A stretch of 64,000 nucleotides of DNA, taken from Cytobacillus oceanisediminis (lineage in GTDB: Bacteria; Bacillota; Bacilli; Bacillales; Cytobacillaceae). The notes under the pieces were generated by a model. It was not told where the DNA came from. It saw nothing but the letters and a program-made list of their open reading frames with translations, and searched no databases. Position numbers and translations under genes: made by a program. Location: positions 372,001 to 436,000 of the forward strand of contig NZ_SOEE01000005.1 in the NCBI RefSeq assembly GCF_004366035.1. Direction: 5' to 3'. Below, one piece after another: positions 8,986-17,352 of this stretch. Each line of letters begins with the position of its first letter. Positions within the stretch are counted from its first letter, which is position 1.

Positions 8986-9975
8986 TTATATACTTTCTCT
9001 TTCAACAAGTCTATATCTAACTTTTCTGTTTATTCCCGTCCCGTGTTCACCCTTAATTTTCTGAAGAATTAATAAGGCTGCCTCCCGGCCTGCATCTTCA
9101 AAGGAAAAATCGATGGTTGTCAATCCCGGGGTGATATATTTGGAAAGCTCCGATCCGCCCATTCCGGCTATCGCAACATCATCGGGAACGGAATATCCAT
9201 TTTGTCTGAGGTATTGTAAAGCGCCAATCGCCAGACGGTCCGTCACCGCAAGAACCGCTTGGGGTTTACTATCAGCAGATTCCATGATCCTCTTCATACA
9301 CTCAGACCCTGAATCTATATCGAAAATTCCTTTTTGGAGCCAGCTTTCTTCGACTGGTAGCTGATGCTCCTTCATTGCGTCCAGGTATCCCTTTTTCCGG
9401 AGATAACCCACCGCACGGTCAGCTTCATCCACGCCTATAAAGGCAATTTTCTCATATCCCTTCTTGATTAGCAGGCCAGCCATGTCCCTCGCAGCCTGAT
9501 ATTCATCAAAAATCACACTCGTCAATTCTTCTGCCTGCTGACCCACCATAATAAAAGGGATTTTCAGCTGACAGATCTCCTGAATCAATTCCGGCTGCAC
9601 GTTTGTAGCTGACAGAATCATGCCGTCCACATTCCTGCTTTTGAGAAGCCGTATATATTCTATCTCTTTTTCAGCATGAAGATTTGTATTAGCAAGAAGA
9701 ATCTGATAGCCTTCCCTGGCCAATACGTCGTCAATGCCATTAACCAGACGGCTGGACGTTTCGGTGCTGATCTTCGGCAGAATAACCCCAATAACCTTTG
9801 TTTTTTTCGTGCGGAGTGACTTCGCATGGGCACTTGGAACATAACCGGTCTCCTCAATTACGTGCAGGACCCTTTTCCTTGCATCCTCACTCACATAACC
9901 GGAATTATTTAAAACCCTTGAAACAGTCGTCCTAGAAACATTCGCCCTTTCTGCTATTTCCTTTATGGTAATCAT
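8986..9975 (-). CDS. scrR: LacI-family sucrose operon repressor
   Basis: A 329-residue LacI-family regulator. The N-terminal helix-turn-helix is ITIKEIAERANVSRTTVSRV (2-21) with the hinge SLRTKKT near residue 55. A periplasmic-binding-like sugar domain (Peripla_BP) with the IAGMGGSELS segment follows. It lies upstream of scrA on the same strand, with the operators in the space between. It probably represses scrA-scrB-scrK until sucrose, fructose or a phosphorylated derivative binds. The effector cannot be read from the sequence. Confidence 0.9.
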   Translation of the reverse strand: MITIKEIAERANVSRTTVSRVLNNSGYVSEDARKRVLHVIEETGYVPSAHAKSLRTKKTKVIGVILPKISTETSSRLVNGIDDVLAREGYQILLANTNLHAEKEIEYIRLLKSRNVDGMILSATNVQPELIQEICQLKIPFIMVGQQAEELTSVIFDEYQAARDMAGLLIKKGYEKIAFIGVDEADRAVGYLRKKGYLDAMKEHQLPVEESWLQKGIFDIDSGSECMKRIMESADSKPQAVLAVTDRLAIGALQYLRQNGYSVPDDVAIAGMGGSELSKYITPGLTTIDFSFEDAGREAALLILQKIKGEHGTGINRKVRYRLVERESI

Positions 9976-10070
9976 CTAAATCCTCCCGCGCAAAAATAGT
10001 CTATTATCATTTTACACAAATGAAGGGAAAAGGAAATAGCTTGTGTATGGCCGGACGAATAGATCACCCA

Positions 10071-11021
10071 TTACCCCCGCCTGATTAGCGCTCGCCGCCG
10101 GTCGTGAAGAACCAGGAGAAGTATCATCCCCATCATAACGCCCAATACAATACCGGCCTCCGTGCTCAGCATCCGTGCCAGCGGGTACTCCGGGCTGGAC
10201 TGAAAATCTGGGCGAATGATGGAAAAGAGGTTATAAGAAAACAGCATGCCCGACGAAATCCATGCCGCTGCCATGGGCGGCAGAAACTTCCTCGATCCGC
10301 GGCGGGTGATCAGCACTAATAGTCCCCACGCCCCCACTAATGCCCAGCCGCCTGTACTTAGCGTCAAGAGACGCCACCACAAATCACGGGAATCCAGCAT
10401 GCTTGGATCTATGCCAAGGGTTCCTCCTGCCGCCCAGAACACCTTTATGGCACCGAGGAGAATGCACCCCGCTGCAGCGAGTCTGCCTAACGTGATTTGC
10501 AGCTGCCTGGTGTGTCCCGGCACCTCCACGCAGTCGATTGGACCACCTAGCGCCTCCGGCCACCGCGCCTTGGCATATCCTGCTAAAGCCAATGGCAGGC
10601 AAATACCGGCCCCAACGAGAGAAACCATAACAAAGACCTGCTCGTAAACCCAGAAGTCAGCAGCACCTGCTTCCTGATCCAGAGCCATTGCAGCCGGGCC
10701 AAGGACAGGAGCCAGCAGCAGCATGGGAACGAGAAGACCGGTACCCAGCCAAACGGGCAGAGCCACCAGCCAAGCAGGCAGCCGTTCACCCCACGGCCTG
10801 CAGAACGCCATCGCCAGCAGGATGCCAACCGCAGCGACAACCCCGGTAGCTGCGTTAATCCCCCGCCAGCTGGCATCGCCCATTTGCTCTGTCGGAAGAA
10901 AGAGGCCAAACGTCCAGGCGATTTTAATCAGCAGATAAGGAGTCACGGCTATGGCGGCGCCATAACCAAAGATTCGGCGCATTTTTATCAGACTTGAGGA
11001 TGTCTGGTCTGCATTTTTCAA
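10071..11021 (-). CDS. Polytopic membrane protein, function unknown, GC-rich
   Basis: A 316-residue protein with about eight hydrophobic segments (for example INAATGVVAAVGILLAMAFC and ILLGAIKVFWAAGGTLG), alternating with short Arg-rich loops. I do not recognise a family. Its base composition is clearly higher in GC than its neighbours, with many GCC, CTG and CGG codons. That suggests transfer from a higher-GC donor such as Paenibacillus or an actinobacterium. It stands alone between the sucrose repressor and the broken NERD gene. A ribosome site GGAGGGA precedes ATG 11021. Frequent Trp in the membrane segments is notable. Confidence 0.7.
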   Translation of the reverse strand: MKNADQTSSSLIKMRRIFGYGAAIAVTPYLLIKIAWTFGLFLPTEQMGDASWRGINAATGVVAAVGILLAMAFCRPWGERLPAWLVALPVWLGTGLLVPMLLLAPVLGPAAMALDQEAGAADFWVYEQVFVMVSLVGAGICLPLALAGYAKARWPEALGGPIDCVEVPGHTRQLQITLGRLAAAGCILLGAIKVFWAAGGTLGIDPSMLDSRDLWWRLLTLSTGGWALVGAWGLLVLITRRGSRKFLPPMAAAWISSGMLFSYNLFSIIRPDFQSSPEYPLARMLSTEAGIVLGVMMGMILLLVLHDRRRALIRRG

Positions 11022-11268
11022 ATTAATCCCTCCTGTTTATTGGCTAAATGGATTATTCAATTTCTTCACCCTTTACGTGCAGTAACATTGGAATTGTATT
11101 CCATTCAGTAACCTTTAATGTATTAATACTTCTTTAAAATTGGTAAATAGTAAATAAGCTGATCTTCGATTTTAAGAAGAGGATTTAAAAAAGGACTCTT
11201 TTATTTTATTTGTTATTTTTGAAATTGCTTATAAAATAAGCCTTAAGGACAAGAAAGGAAGTGGAAGA

Positions 11269-11892
11269 TGTTAGTTAAAAGAAGATCGGAACCGGATGAA
11301 TTAATATCTATGAGATATTTGAACACCCGAATGTGTTAACCAAAAAGGAAAAGCTGCAGTATTCAAACCTTGAAAAAGGCTATGAAGGAGAGGTGAAATT
11401 TGACCATCTCGCAGAAAGCATGCAGCAAGAGAGATTTCATTAATGATTTGCTATTGGAGGTAAACAACTCCTACTTTCAAACTGATACCCTGATTATTTC
11501 AGAAACTATGATCCATCTATTAGAAATAAAGAATTTCCAGGGAGACTGGCACTTGGATTCTGACAAGCTTTATACCGTGACCTCCGGCAGAGAATATAAA
11601 AATCCCATTTACCAATTAAAAAGAAGTGCAGCCCTGCTCCAAACCCTCAAGCAAAATTATCCCGTTGAAGCCTCCGTTGTTTTCATTAACCCTGAATTCA
11701 CCTTATATCAAGCTCCGATGGAACAGCCTATTGTTCTTCCAACCCAAGTTAACCGCTTTATGAAAGATTTGAATACTATGAACAGCTAAAAAAAGGGTGC
11801 ATTGCAAAACATGTCCATCTTTACTGCAAACTATAAAAAACAAGGACCTCGTATGCGAAAAGTGCGGAGGGCATAAAAAGATTGAGCATCAA
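11269..11892 (+). pseudogene. Broken NERD-domain (nuclease-related) gene
   Basis: Pieces of one protein occur in successive frames. MLVKRRSEPDELISMRYLNT starts at 11269 after an AAGGAAGTGG site and stops. A shifted frame then reads ...KGYEGEVKFDHLAES..., the NERD start motif. A third stretch (about 11440-11789) gives NDLLLEVNNS...DTLIISE...LEIKNFQGDW. A final frame (from 11797) gives HCKTCPSLLQTIKNKDLVCEKCGGHKKIEH, the zinc ribbon that ends these proteins. At least three frameshifts separate them, so no intact product is possible. Intact homologues carry an N-terminal NERD nuclease-like fold of unknown substrate. Confidence 0.75.
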
Positions 11893-11893
11893 C

Positions 11894-12030
11894 TTCGGAC
11901 TACCACTCTCCGGTTTCTGCTCCCACTGTCCGAATATGCGCCTACTTCGGACTCTTCCTCTCCGGTTTCTACCCCTATTGTCCGAATAAGCACCTGCTTC
12001 AGACTAGCTTCCCGTTTTGAGCTGCCAGCA
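11894..12030. repeat. 52-bp tandem repeat, member of a dispersed family
   Basis: Units starting TTCGGACT begin at 11894, 11946 and 11998 (the last partial), an exact 52-base period. Each unit reads TTCGGACT, then CTCTCCGGTTTCT, then TGTCCGAAT. Related copies occur at about 23666-23722 and 62266-62376. Two and a half units is too few, and there are no spacers, so this is not a CRISPR array. It lies between the NERD remnant and the gnt promoter. Confidence 0.75.
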
Positions 12031-12070
12031 TCAGCGCGCACTTGCGAGGACAAAATTCGACACCAACAAA

Positions 12071-12122
12071 TAAAGCGTTTGCATTTTCACCAATTTCATT
12101 TATAATACTTGTATACAAGTAT
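12071..12122 (+). promoter_or_regulatory. gnt promoter with GntR operator and possible cre site
   Basis: A -35 TTGCAT (12079-12084) and a -10 TATAAT (12101-12106) are 16 bases apart. The perfect palindrome ATACTTGTATACAAGTAT (12105-12122) overlaps the -10 and equals the known Bacillus GntR operator. A cre-like AAGCGTTTGCA overlaps the -35, suggesting CcpA repression by glucose; it misses two consensus positions. Confidence 0.85.
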
Positions 12123-12160
12123 ACACGTATACTTAATGTCATTTTAAAAAGGTGATTTTT

Positions 12161-12892
12161 ATGAACGAATCCAATGACTTCCTATATCCCCAAAAGTGGC
12201 TTTCTAAAGCTTCCACTGGTGATCGCGTAGCCTATGAGCTTAGAATGCGCATTATTGCCGGCTTGTTTGAAAGCGGTACCATACTTTCAGAAAATAAACT
12301 GGCCGGAGATTTTGCAGTAAGCCGTTCACCCGTTCGTGAAGCATTAAGAACACTGGCATCTGAAAATATCATCCGATTAGAAAGAACGGGTGCTGTCGTT
12401 GCCGGATTAACAGAAAAAGAAATAGAAGAGATTTATGATGTTCGTCTAATGATCGAAACGTTCGTATTTGAACGTCTCATAAGTATGGATACAAATGAAT
12501 TAGCAATGGAACTTAGCAAAGTATTGGAAATGATGAAGGTCGCTGTAAAGTATCAGGATGCTGATGAATTTTCATATCAGGACATCCTGTTCCACGACAT
12601 CATCATTCGATCTATTGGCCATTCCTATGTCTTATTGATCTGGAATAATTTAAAACCCGTAATGGAAAGCTTTATTCTTTTGTCCATGCGCGTGCGATTC
12701 AAGGAAAATTACGAAGACCTTACTCGGATTTTAAAAAACCATGAACTATATATTGATGCTATCAAAACAAAAGACAGAGACCTCATGATTAAGTCTTTAC
12801 ACGAAAATTTTGATGATGTTCAAGGGAAAGTAGACGACTTATGGAGATCACAACAAATGCTATCCAAAGGGGTTAAACAACAAGATGACTAG
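12161..12892 (+). CDS. gntR: Gluconate operon repressor GntR
   Basis: A 243-residue GntR/FadR-subfamily repressor. ATG 12161 is chosen because AAAAAGGTG lies just upstream; a GTG three codons earlier overlaps that site. The N-terminal winged helix-turn-helix includes ENKLAGDFAVSRSPVREALR. The C-terminal all-helical FCD effector domain has the metal/ligand His and Asp residues (DILFHDIIIRSIGH). It binds the ATACTTGTATACAAGTAT operator in its own promoter and should release it on gluconate binding. It overlaps gntK by eight bases, so translation is coupled. Confidence 0.93.
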   Translation: MNESNDFLYPQKWLSKASTGDRVAYELRMRIIAGLFESGTILSENKLAGDFAVSRSPVREALRTLASENIIRLERTGAVVAGLTEKEIEEIYDVRLMIETFVFERLISMDTNELAMELSKVLEMMKVAVKYQDADEFSYQDILFHDIIIRSIGHSYVLLIWNNLKPVMESFILLSMRVRFKENYEDLTRILKNHELYIDAIKTKDRDLMIKSLHENFDDVQGKVDDLWRSQQMLSKGVKQQDD

Positions 12893-14426
12893 CTATATGT
12901 TAGGGATTGATATTGGAACCACCAGTACAAAAGCCGTGTTATTCAGTGAACAAGGTGAAGTTATTCAGCATGAGAATATTGGATATCCGCTGTACACACC
13001 GGATATTTCGACAGCTGAACAAAACCCTGAAGAGATTTTTTCAGCTGTACTGCAGTCCATAGCGAATATTATGAAAAACCATTCAGATAAAAGCCTGTCC
13101 TTTGTCTCTTTTAGCAGTGCGATGCATAGTGTTATCGCAATGGATAAAGATCACCTGCCGCTTACGCCAGTCATCACCTGGGCAGATAATCGCAGCGAAG
13201 CATGGGCGCGCAAAATTAAAGATGAATTGAATGGACATGAGGTATATAAACGGACTGGAACACCGATTCATCCTATGTCACCATTAAGCAAAATCGCCTG
13301 GATTGTGAACGAACGCCCTGAAATCGCCCGCAAAACAAAAAAATATATTGGCATTAAAGAATATATCTTTAAGAAGCTCTTTGATGAATATGTTGTCGAT
13401 TATTCACTGGCTTCATGCATGGGAATGATGAATCTTAAAACATTGGATTGGGACGAGGAGGCGCTGGCGATTGCAGGGGTCACTCCGGCACAATTATCCA
13501 AACTTGTGCCGACTACAAAGATGTTCAAGAACTGCAATCCTAAATTAGCCAAACAAATGGGCATCGATCCCCAGACACCTTTTGTCATCGGCGCAAGTGA
13601 TGGAGTGCTTTCAAATCTGGGTGTTAATGCAATTAGAAAAGGTGAGATTGCCATCACCATTGGGACAAGCGGTGCCATACGGACCATTATTGACAAGCCC
13701 CAGACGGATGAGAAAGGGAGAATCTTCTGTTATGCCTTAACGGAAAATCATTGGGTGATTGGCGGACCGGTAAACAATGGAGGGATGGTTCTTCGCTGGA
13801 TCCGGGATGAATTTGCCTCTTCAGAAATCGAAACAGCCAAAAGACTAGGCATTGATCCGTACGAAGTATTAACAAAAATTGCAGAACGCGTAAGACCAGG
13901 TGCAGACGGCTTGCTATTCCATCCGTACCTGGCAGGTGAACGTGCTCCTTTATGGAACCCGGACGTGCGCGGATCATTCTTCGGATTAACCATGTCACAT
14001 AAGAAAGAACATATGATTCGGGCAGCGCTAGAAGGCGTTATTTATAATCTATACACTGTGTACTTGGCATTAGTAGAATGCATGGACGGGCCCGTAACCC
14101 GGATTCAAGCAACGGGAGGATTCGCAAGATCTGAGATTTGGCGGCAGATGATGTCCGATATTTTTGAATCGGAAGTTGTCATACCTGAAAGCTATGAAAG
14201 TTCATGTCTCGGTGCCTGTATTTTAGGATTATATGCCACAGGAAAAATCAGCTCCTTTGAAGCCGTTTCTGAAATGGTGGGCGATACCTTTAAACATACC
14301 CCGCAAGAAACGGCAGTAAAAGAATATCGACAATTGCTGCCGATTTTCATTCATTTATCAAGAACGTTAGAAGATGATTACACATCGATTGCAAATTATC
14401 AGCGAAGATTAGTACAGCGTAACTAA
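12885..14426 (+). CDS. gntK: Gluconokinase (FGGY family)
   Basis: A 513-residue FGGY-family sugar kinase. The N-terminal phosphate-binding segment is LGIDIGTTSTKAVLF (about 5-19). The catalytic-domain motif ITWADNRSEAWA and the second ATPase-fold motif TIGTSGAIRT are present, with ATGGFARSEIWRQMMSD near the C-terminus as the FGGY signature. It phosphorylates gluconate to 6-phosphogluconate with ATP. It is second in the gntR-gntK-gntP-gnd operon, the same order as in Bacillus subtilis. Length is normal. Confidence 0.95.
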   Translation: MTSYMLGIDIGTTSTKAVLFSEQGEVIQHENIGYPLYTPDISTAEQNPEEIFSAVLQSIANIMKNHSDKSLSFVSFSSAMHSVIAMDKDHLPLTPVITWADNRSEAWARKIKDELNGHEVYKRTGTPIHPMSPLSKIAWIVNERPEIARKTKKYIGIKEYIFKKLFDEYVVDYSLASCMGMMNLKTLDWDEEALAIAGVTPAQLSKLVPTTKMFKNCNPKLAKQMGIDPQTPFVIGASDGVLSNLGVNAIRKGEIAITIGTSGAIRTIIDKPQTDEKGRIFCYALTENHWVIGGPVNNGGMVLRWIRDEFASSEIETAKRLGIDPYEVLTKIAERVRPGADGLLFHPYLAGERAPLWNPDVRGSFFGLTMSHKKEHMIRAALEGVIYNLYTVYLALVECMDGPVTRIQATGGFARSEIWRQMMSDIFESEVVIPESYESSCLGACILGLYATGKISSFEAVSEMVGDTFKHTPQETAVKEYRQLLPIFIHLSRTLEDDYTSIANYQRRLVQRN

Positions 14427-14441
14427 CAGGAGGAGTTTACA

Positions 14442-15788
14442 ATGCCATTAGTAATAGTTGGAATTGGAATCATTGCCTTATTAATACTAATAATGGGTTT
14501 AAAATTAAATACCTTTATTTCATTAATCATTGTATCATTTGGTGTTGCTTTAGCACTCGGAATGCCGCTGGATCAAATTGTCAAGACCATTGAAGCAGGA
14601 TTAGGGGGAACGCTGGGTCACTTGGCACTCATATTTGGACTTGGCGCCATGTTAGGCAAGCTGATCGCCGACTCTGGAGGCGCACAGCGAATAGCTATGA
14701 CCCTTGTGAACAAATTCGGTGAAAAGAATATTCAATGGGCCGTAGTGGCAGCATCATTTATTATTGGTGTAGCATTATTCTTTGAAGTAGGACTTGTATT
14801 ATTAATTCCGATCGTATTTGCCATTTCAAGAGAATTGAAGATATCAATCTTGTATCTTGGGATTCCAATGACAGCAGCTCTATCTGTCACACATGGATTC
14901 CTGCCTCCTCACCCAGGGCCAACTGTAATAGCGGGTGAATTTGGCGCAAACATTGGTGAAGTGCTGCTTTATGGTCTTATCATCGCTCTTCCTACGGTGA
15001 TTTTAGCAGGACCGGTATTTACAAAAATTGCAAAAAGGCTAGTACCTGAATCATTTACAAAAAGCGGGAGTATCGCCTCTTTAGGTGAGCAGAAAACATT
15101 TAAGCTTGAAGAAACTCCTGGTTTTGGAATCAGTGTATTTACAGCTTTACTTCCTGTTATTTTAATGTCGATCGCAACGATTATTACATTGCTTCAAAAA
15201 ACATTGGGATTTGAAGATAATAGTATTCTAGCCGCAATCCGTTTTATTGGTGACGCCGGCACTTCGATGCTGATCTCCTTATTGGTTGCCATCTATACAA
15301 TGGGACTGGCGAGGAAGATTCCAATCAAAAATGTGATGGAATCCTGTACAACAGCTATCACCCATATCGGGATGATGCTCTTGATTATTGGCGGAGGCGG
15401 TGCCTTTAAACAAGTATTAATTGATGGCGGTGTTGGTGACTATGTAGCAGAGCTATTCAAAGGAACAAACTTATCACCGATTTTGCTTGCATGGATTATC
15501 GCTGCCATCCTGCGGATTTCATTAGGGTCTGCCACAGTGGCAGCATTAACAACAGCCGGTTTAGTCATTCCGATGCTGGGCCAATCGGATGTTAATCTTG
15601 CATTAGTGGTACTTGCAACAGGTGCAGGGAGCTTAATTGCTTCACATGTTAACGATGCCGGCTTCTGGATGTTTAAAGAATACTTTGGATTAAGCATGAA
15701 GGAAACGTTTGCAACATGGACCTTGCTTGAAACCATTATATCTGTTGCTGGATTAGGATTTATTTTATTGATAAGCTTATTTGTATAA
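14442..15788 (+). CDS. gntP: Gluconate:H+ symporter GntP
   Basis: A 448-residue member of the GntP permease family, with about 12 to 14 membrane segments. Family hallmarks are LGGTLGHLALIFGLGAMLGK near the N-terminus, THGFLPPHPGPT mid-protein, and the C-terminal ATGAGSLIASHVNDAGFWM. It imports gluconate for GntK. It begins 15 bases after gntK behind an AGGAGG site. Relatives carry idonate, fructuronate or glycerate, but the operon fixes gluconate as the likely substrate. Confidence 0.95.
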   Translation: MPLVIVGIGIIALLILIMGLKLNTFISLIIVSFGVALALGMPLDQIVKTIEAGLGGTLGHLALIFGLGAMLGKLIADSGGAQRIAMTLVNKFGEKNIQWAVVAASFIIGVALFFEVGLVLLIPIVFAISRELKISILYLGIPMTAALSVTHGFLPPHPGPTVIAGEFGANIGEVLLYGLIIALPTVILAGPVFTKIAKRLVPESFTKSGSIASLGEQKTFKLEETPGFGISVFTALLPVILMSIATIITLLQKTLGFEDNSILAAIRFIGDAGTSMLISLLVAIYTMGLARKIPIKNVMESCTTAITHIGMMLLIIGGGGAFKQVLIDGGVGDYVAELFKGTNLSPILLAWIIAAILRISLGSATVAALTTAGLVIPMLGQSDVNLALVVLATGAGSLIASHVNDAGFWMFKEYFGLSMKETFATWTLLETIISVAGLGFILLISLFV

Positions 15789-15796
15789 ACTATATA

Positions 15797-15838
15797 AGGC
15801 AATGGAACCCTACTTCCTATAGAGGGTTCCATTGCCTA
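15797..15838 (+). promoter_or_regulatory. Perfect 14-bp hairpin between gntP and gnd
   Basis: GGCAATGGAACCCT pairs perfectly with AGGGTTCCATTGCC around an 11-base loop. No T-run follows (TATTAATCTG), so it is unlikely to be a full terminator. It probably shields gntP mRNA from 3' decay or tunes read-through into gnd, 27 bases downstream. This is inferred from structure only. Confidence 0.65.
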
Positions 15839-15864
15839 TTAATCTGAAAAAGGGAGCAAGAAAT

Positions 15865-17271
15865 ATGTTAAATACAATTGGTGTTATTGGTTTAGGTGTA
15901 ATGGGCAGCAATATCGCTCTAAACATGGCCAATAACGGAGAGCAAGTGGCAGTATATAATTACACAAGGGACTTAACCGATAAACTGGTACAAAAACTTG
16001 ATGGGCAACCCATTAACCCTTATTACGAAATCGAGGATTTTGTAAATTCCTTGGAAACACCAAGAAAAATCTTTTTAATGGTTACCGCAGGGAAAGCGAT
16101 TGATTCTGTTATCTCCAGCTTGATCCCCTTCCTTGAAGAAGGTGATGTCATCATGGACGGCGGAAACTCCCATTATGAAGATACAGGAAGAAGATATGAT
16201 GAACTGAAATCAAAAGGAATTGGTTATTTAGGAATTGGAATCTCAGGCGGTGAAGTCGGTGCCTTAACAGGACCTTCCATCATGCCTGGCGGAGACAAAG
16301 AAGTCTATGATAAAGCCGCTCCTATTCTTACAAAGATAGCTGCACAGGTTGACGGTGTTCCTTGCTGTGTCTATATTGGACCAAAAGGGGCAGGCCATTT
16401 CGTTAAGATGGTACATAACGGAATTGAGTATGCAGATATGCAGCTGATTGCCGAAGCCTACACCTTTTTAAGAGATAAATTAGGATTATCAGTTGAGGAA
16501 ATAGCTGATATTTTTGAAGCCTGGAATCAAGGCGAGCTGAAGAGCTATTTAATCGAAATCACGGCAGACATTTTAAGGAAAAAGGATGAGCGTACAGGGC
16601 TGCCGCAAATCGATGTCATTCTGGATAAAGCAGGGCAAAAAGGAACCGGAAAATGGACCAGCCTGCAAGCCATCGATAATGGAATTCCAACCTCGATCAT
16701 CACAGAATCCTTATTCGCCCGTTATATTTCTGCTTTAAAAGAAGAACGTGTGACAGCAGAAACACTCTTAACAGGTCCAGAGAAGAATCAGACAGCCCTC
16801 GAAAAAGAGGAATGGATTGAATACATCAGACAAGCTTTATATATGGGAAAAGTATGCGCCTATGCGCAAGGATTTACGCAATATAAAATGTCATCCGAAC
16901 TGTATGGCTGGAATTTGCCTCTGAAGGATATCGCCCTGATTTTCCGCGACGGCTGCATCATTCGTGCGGAATTCTTAAATGTCATAAGCGAGGCCTACCA
17001 AGAGCAGCCGAATCTGGCCAATTTGTTAGTTTCTTCTTACTTTGCAGAAAGAATCAGGGATTATCAAAACGGGCTGCGTAAAATTGTCTGCGAAGGCATT
17101 CAATCCGGCATCGCTTTACCATGTTTGAGCTCATCTCTTTCCTATTACGATAGCTATCGTACAGGAACATCCAATGCGAGCATGCTGCAGGCACAGCGTG
17201 ATTACTTCGGTGCCCATACGTATGAACGGACAGATTTAGAAGGAACCTTCCACACAAATTGGAATGAATAA
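15865..17271 (+). CDS. gntZ: 6-phosphogluconate dehydrogenase, decarboxylating (GntZ-type)
   Basis: A 468-residue enzyme from ATG 15865, behind AAAAAGGGAGC; an upstream in-frame TTG lies inside the hairpin and is rejected. The N-terminal Rossmann motif is IGVIGLGVMGSNIALNMA. The substrate site motif ISGGEVGALTGPSIMPGG and the catalytic Lys in GAGHFVKMVHNGIEYADMQ are intact. It oxidises and decarboxylates 6-phosphogluconate to ribulose-5-phosphate. As the last gnt gene it links gluconate uptake to the pentose phosphate pathway. Residue preference for NAD or NADP was not resolved from sequence. Confidence 0.93.
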   Translation: MLNTIGVIGLGVMGSNIALNMANNGEQVAVYNYTRDLTDKLVQKLDGQPINPYYEIEDFVNSLETPRKIFLMVTAGKAIDSVISSLIPFLEEGDVIMDGGNSHYEDTGRRYDELKSKGIGYLGIGISGGEVGALTGPSIMPGGDKEVYDKAAPILTKIAAQVDGVPCCVYIGPKGAGHFVKMVHNGIEYADMQLIAEAYTFLRDKLGLSVEEIADIFEAWNQGELKSYLIEITADILRKKDERTGLPQIDVILDKAGQKGTGKWTSLQAIDNGIPTSIITESLFARYISALKEERVTAETLLTGPEKNQTALEKEEWIEYIRQALYMGKVCAYAQGFTQYKMSSELYGWNLPLKDIALIFRDGCIIRAEFLNVISEAYQEQPNLANLLVSSYFAERIRDYQNGLRKIVCEGIQSGIALPCLSSSLSYYDSYRTGTSNASMLQAQRDYFGAHTYERTDLEGTFHTNWNE

Positions 17272-17301
17272 AGCGGCGCCTGCGCTAAATCAATAGAGAA
17301 G

Positions 17302-17350
17302 AAAAAACGCTTGCCCCCGCCAGCTGCTGCATAGGGGGCAAGCGTTTTTA
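17302..17350. terminator. Bidirectional terminator between gnd and aspA
   Basis: AAAAAACGCTTGCCCCC pairs with GGGGGCAAGCGTTTTTA around a CAG-rich loop. A-run and T-run flanks allow termination in both directions, as expected between the two convergent genes. Confidence 0.9.
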
Positions 17351-17352
17351 GT

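Noticed and set aside
10246..10647. 133-residue rightward open frame
   Set aside because: It is antisense to the GC-rich membrane protein gene. High GC reduces stop codons and creates spurious frames.
11894..12030. Tandem repeat as a CRISPR array
   Set aside because: Units are contiguous with no spacers, only two and a half copies exist, and no cas genes are near.
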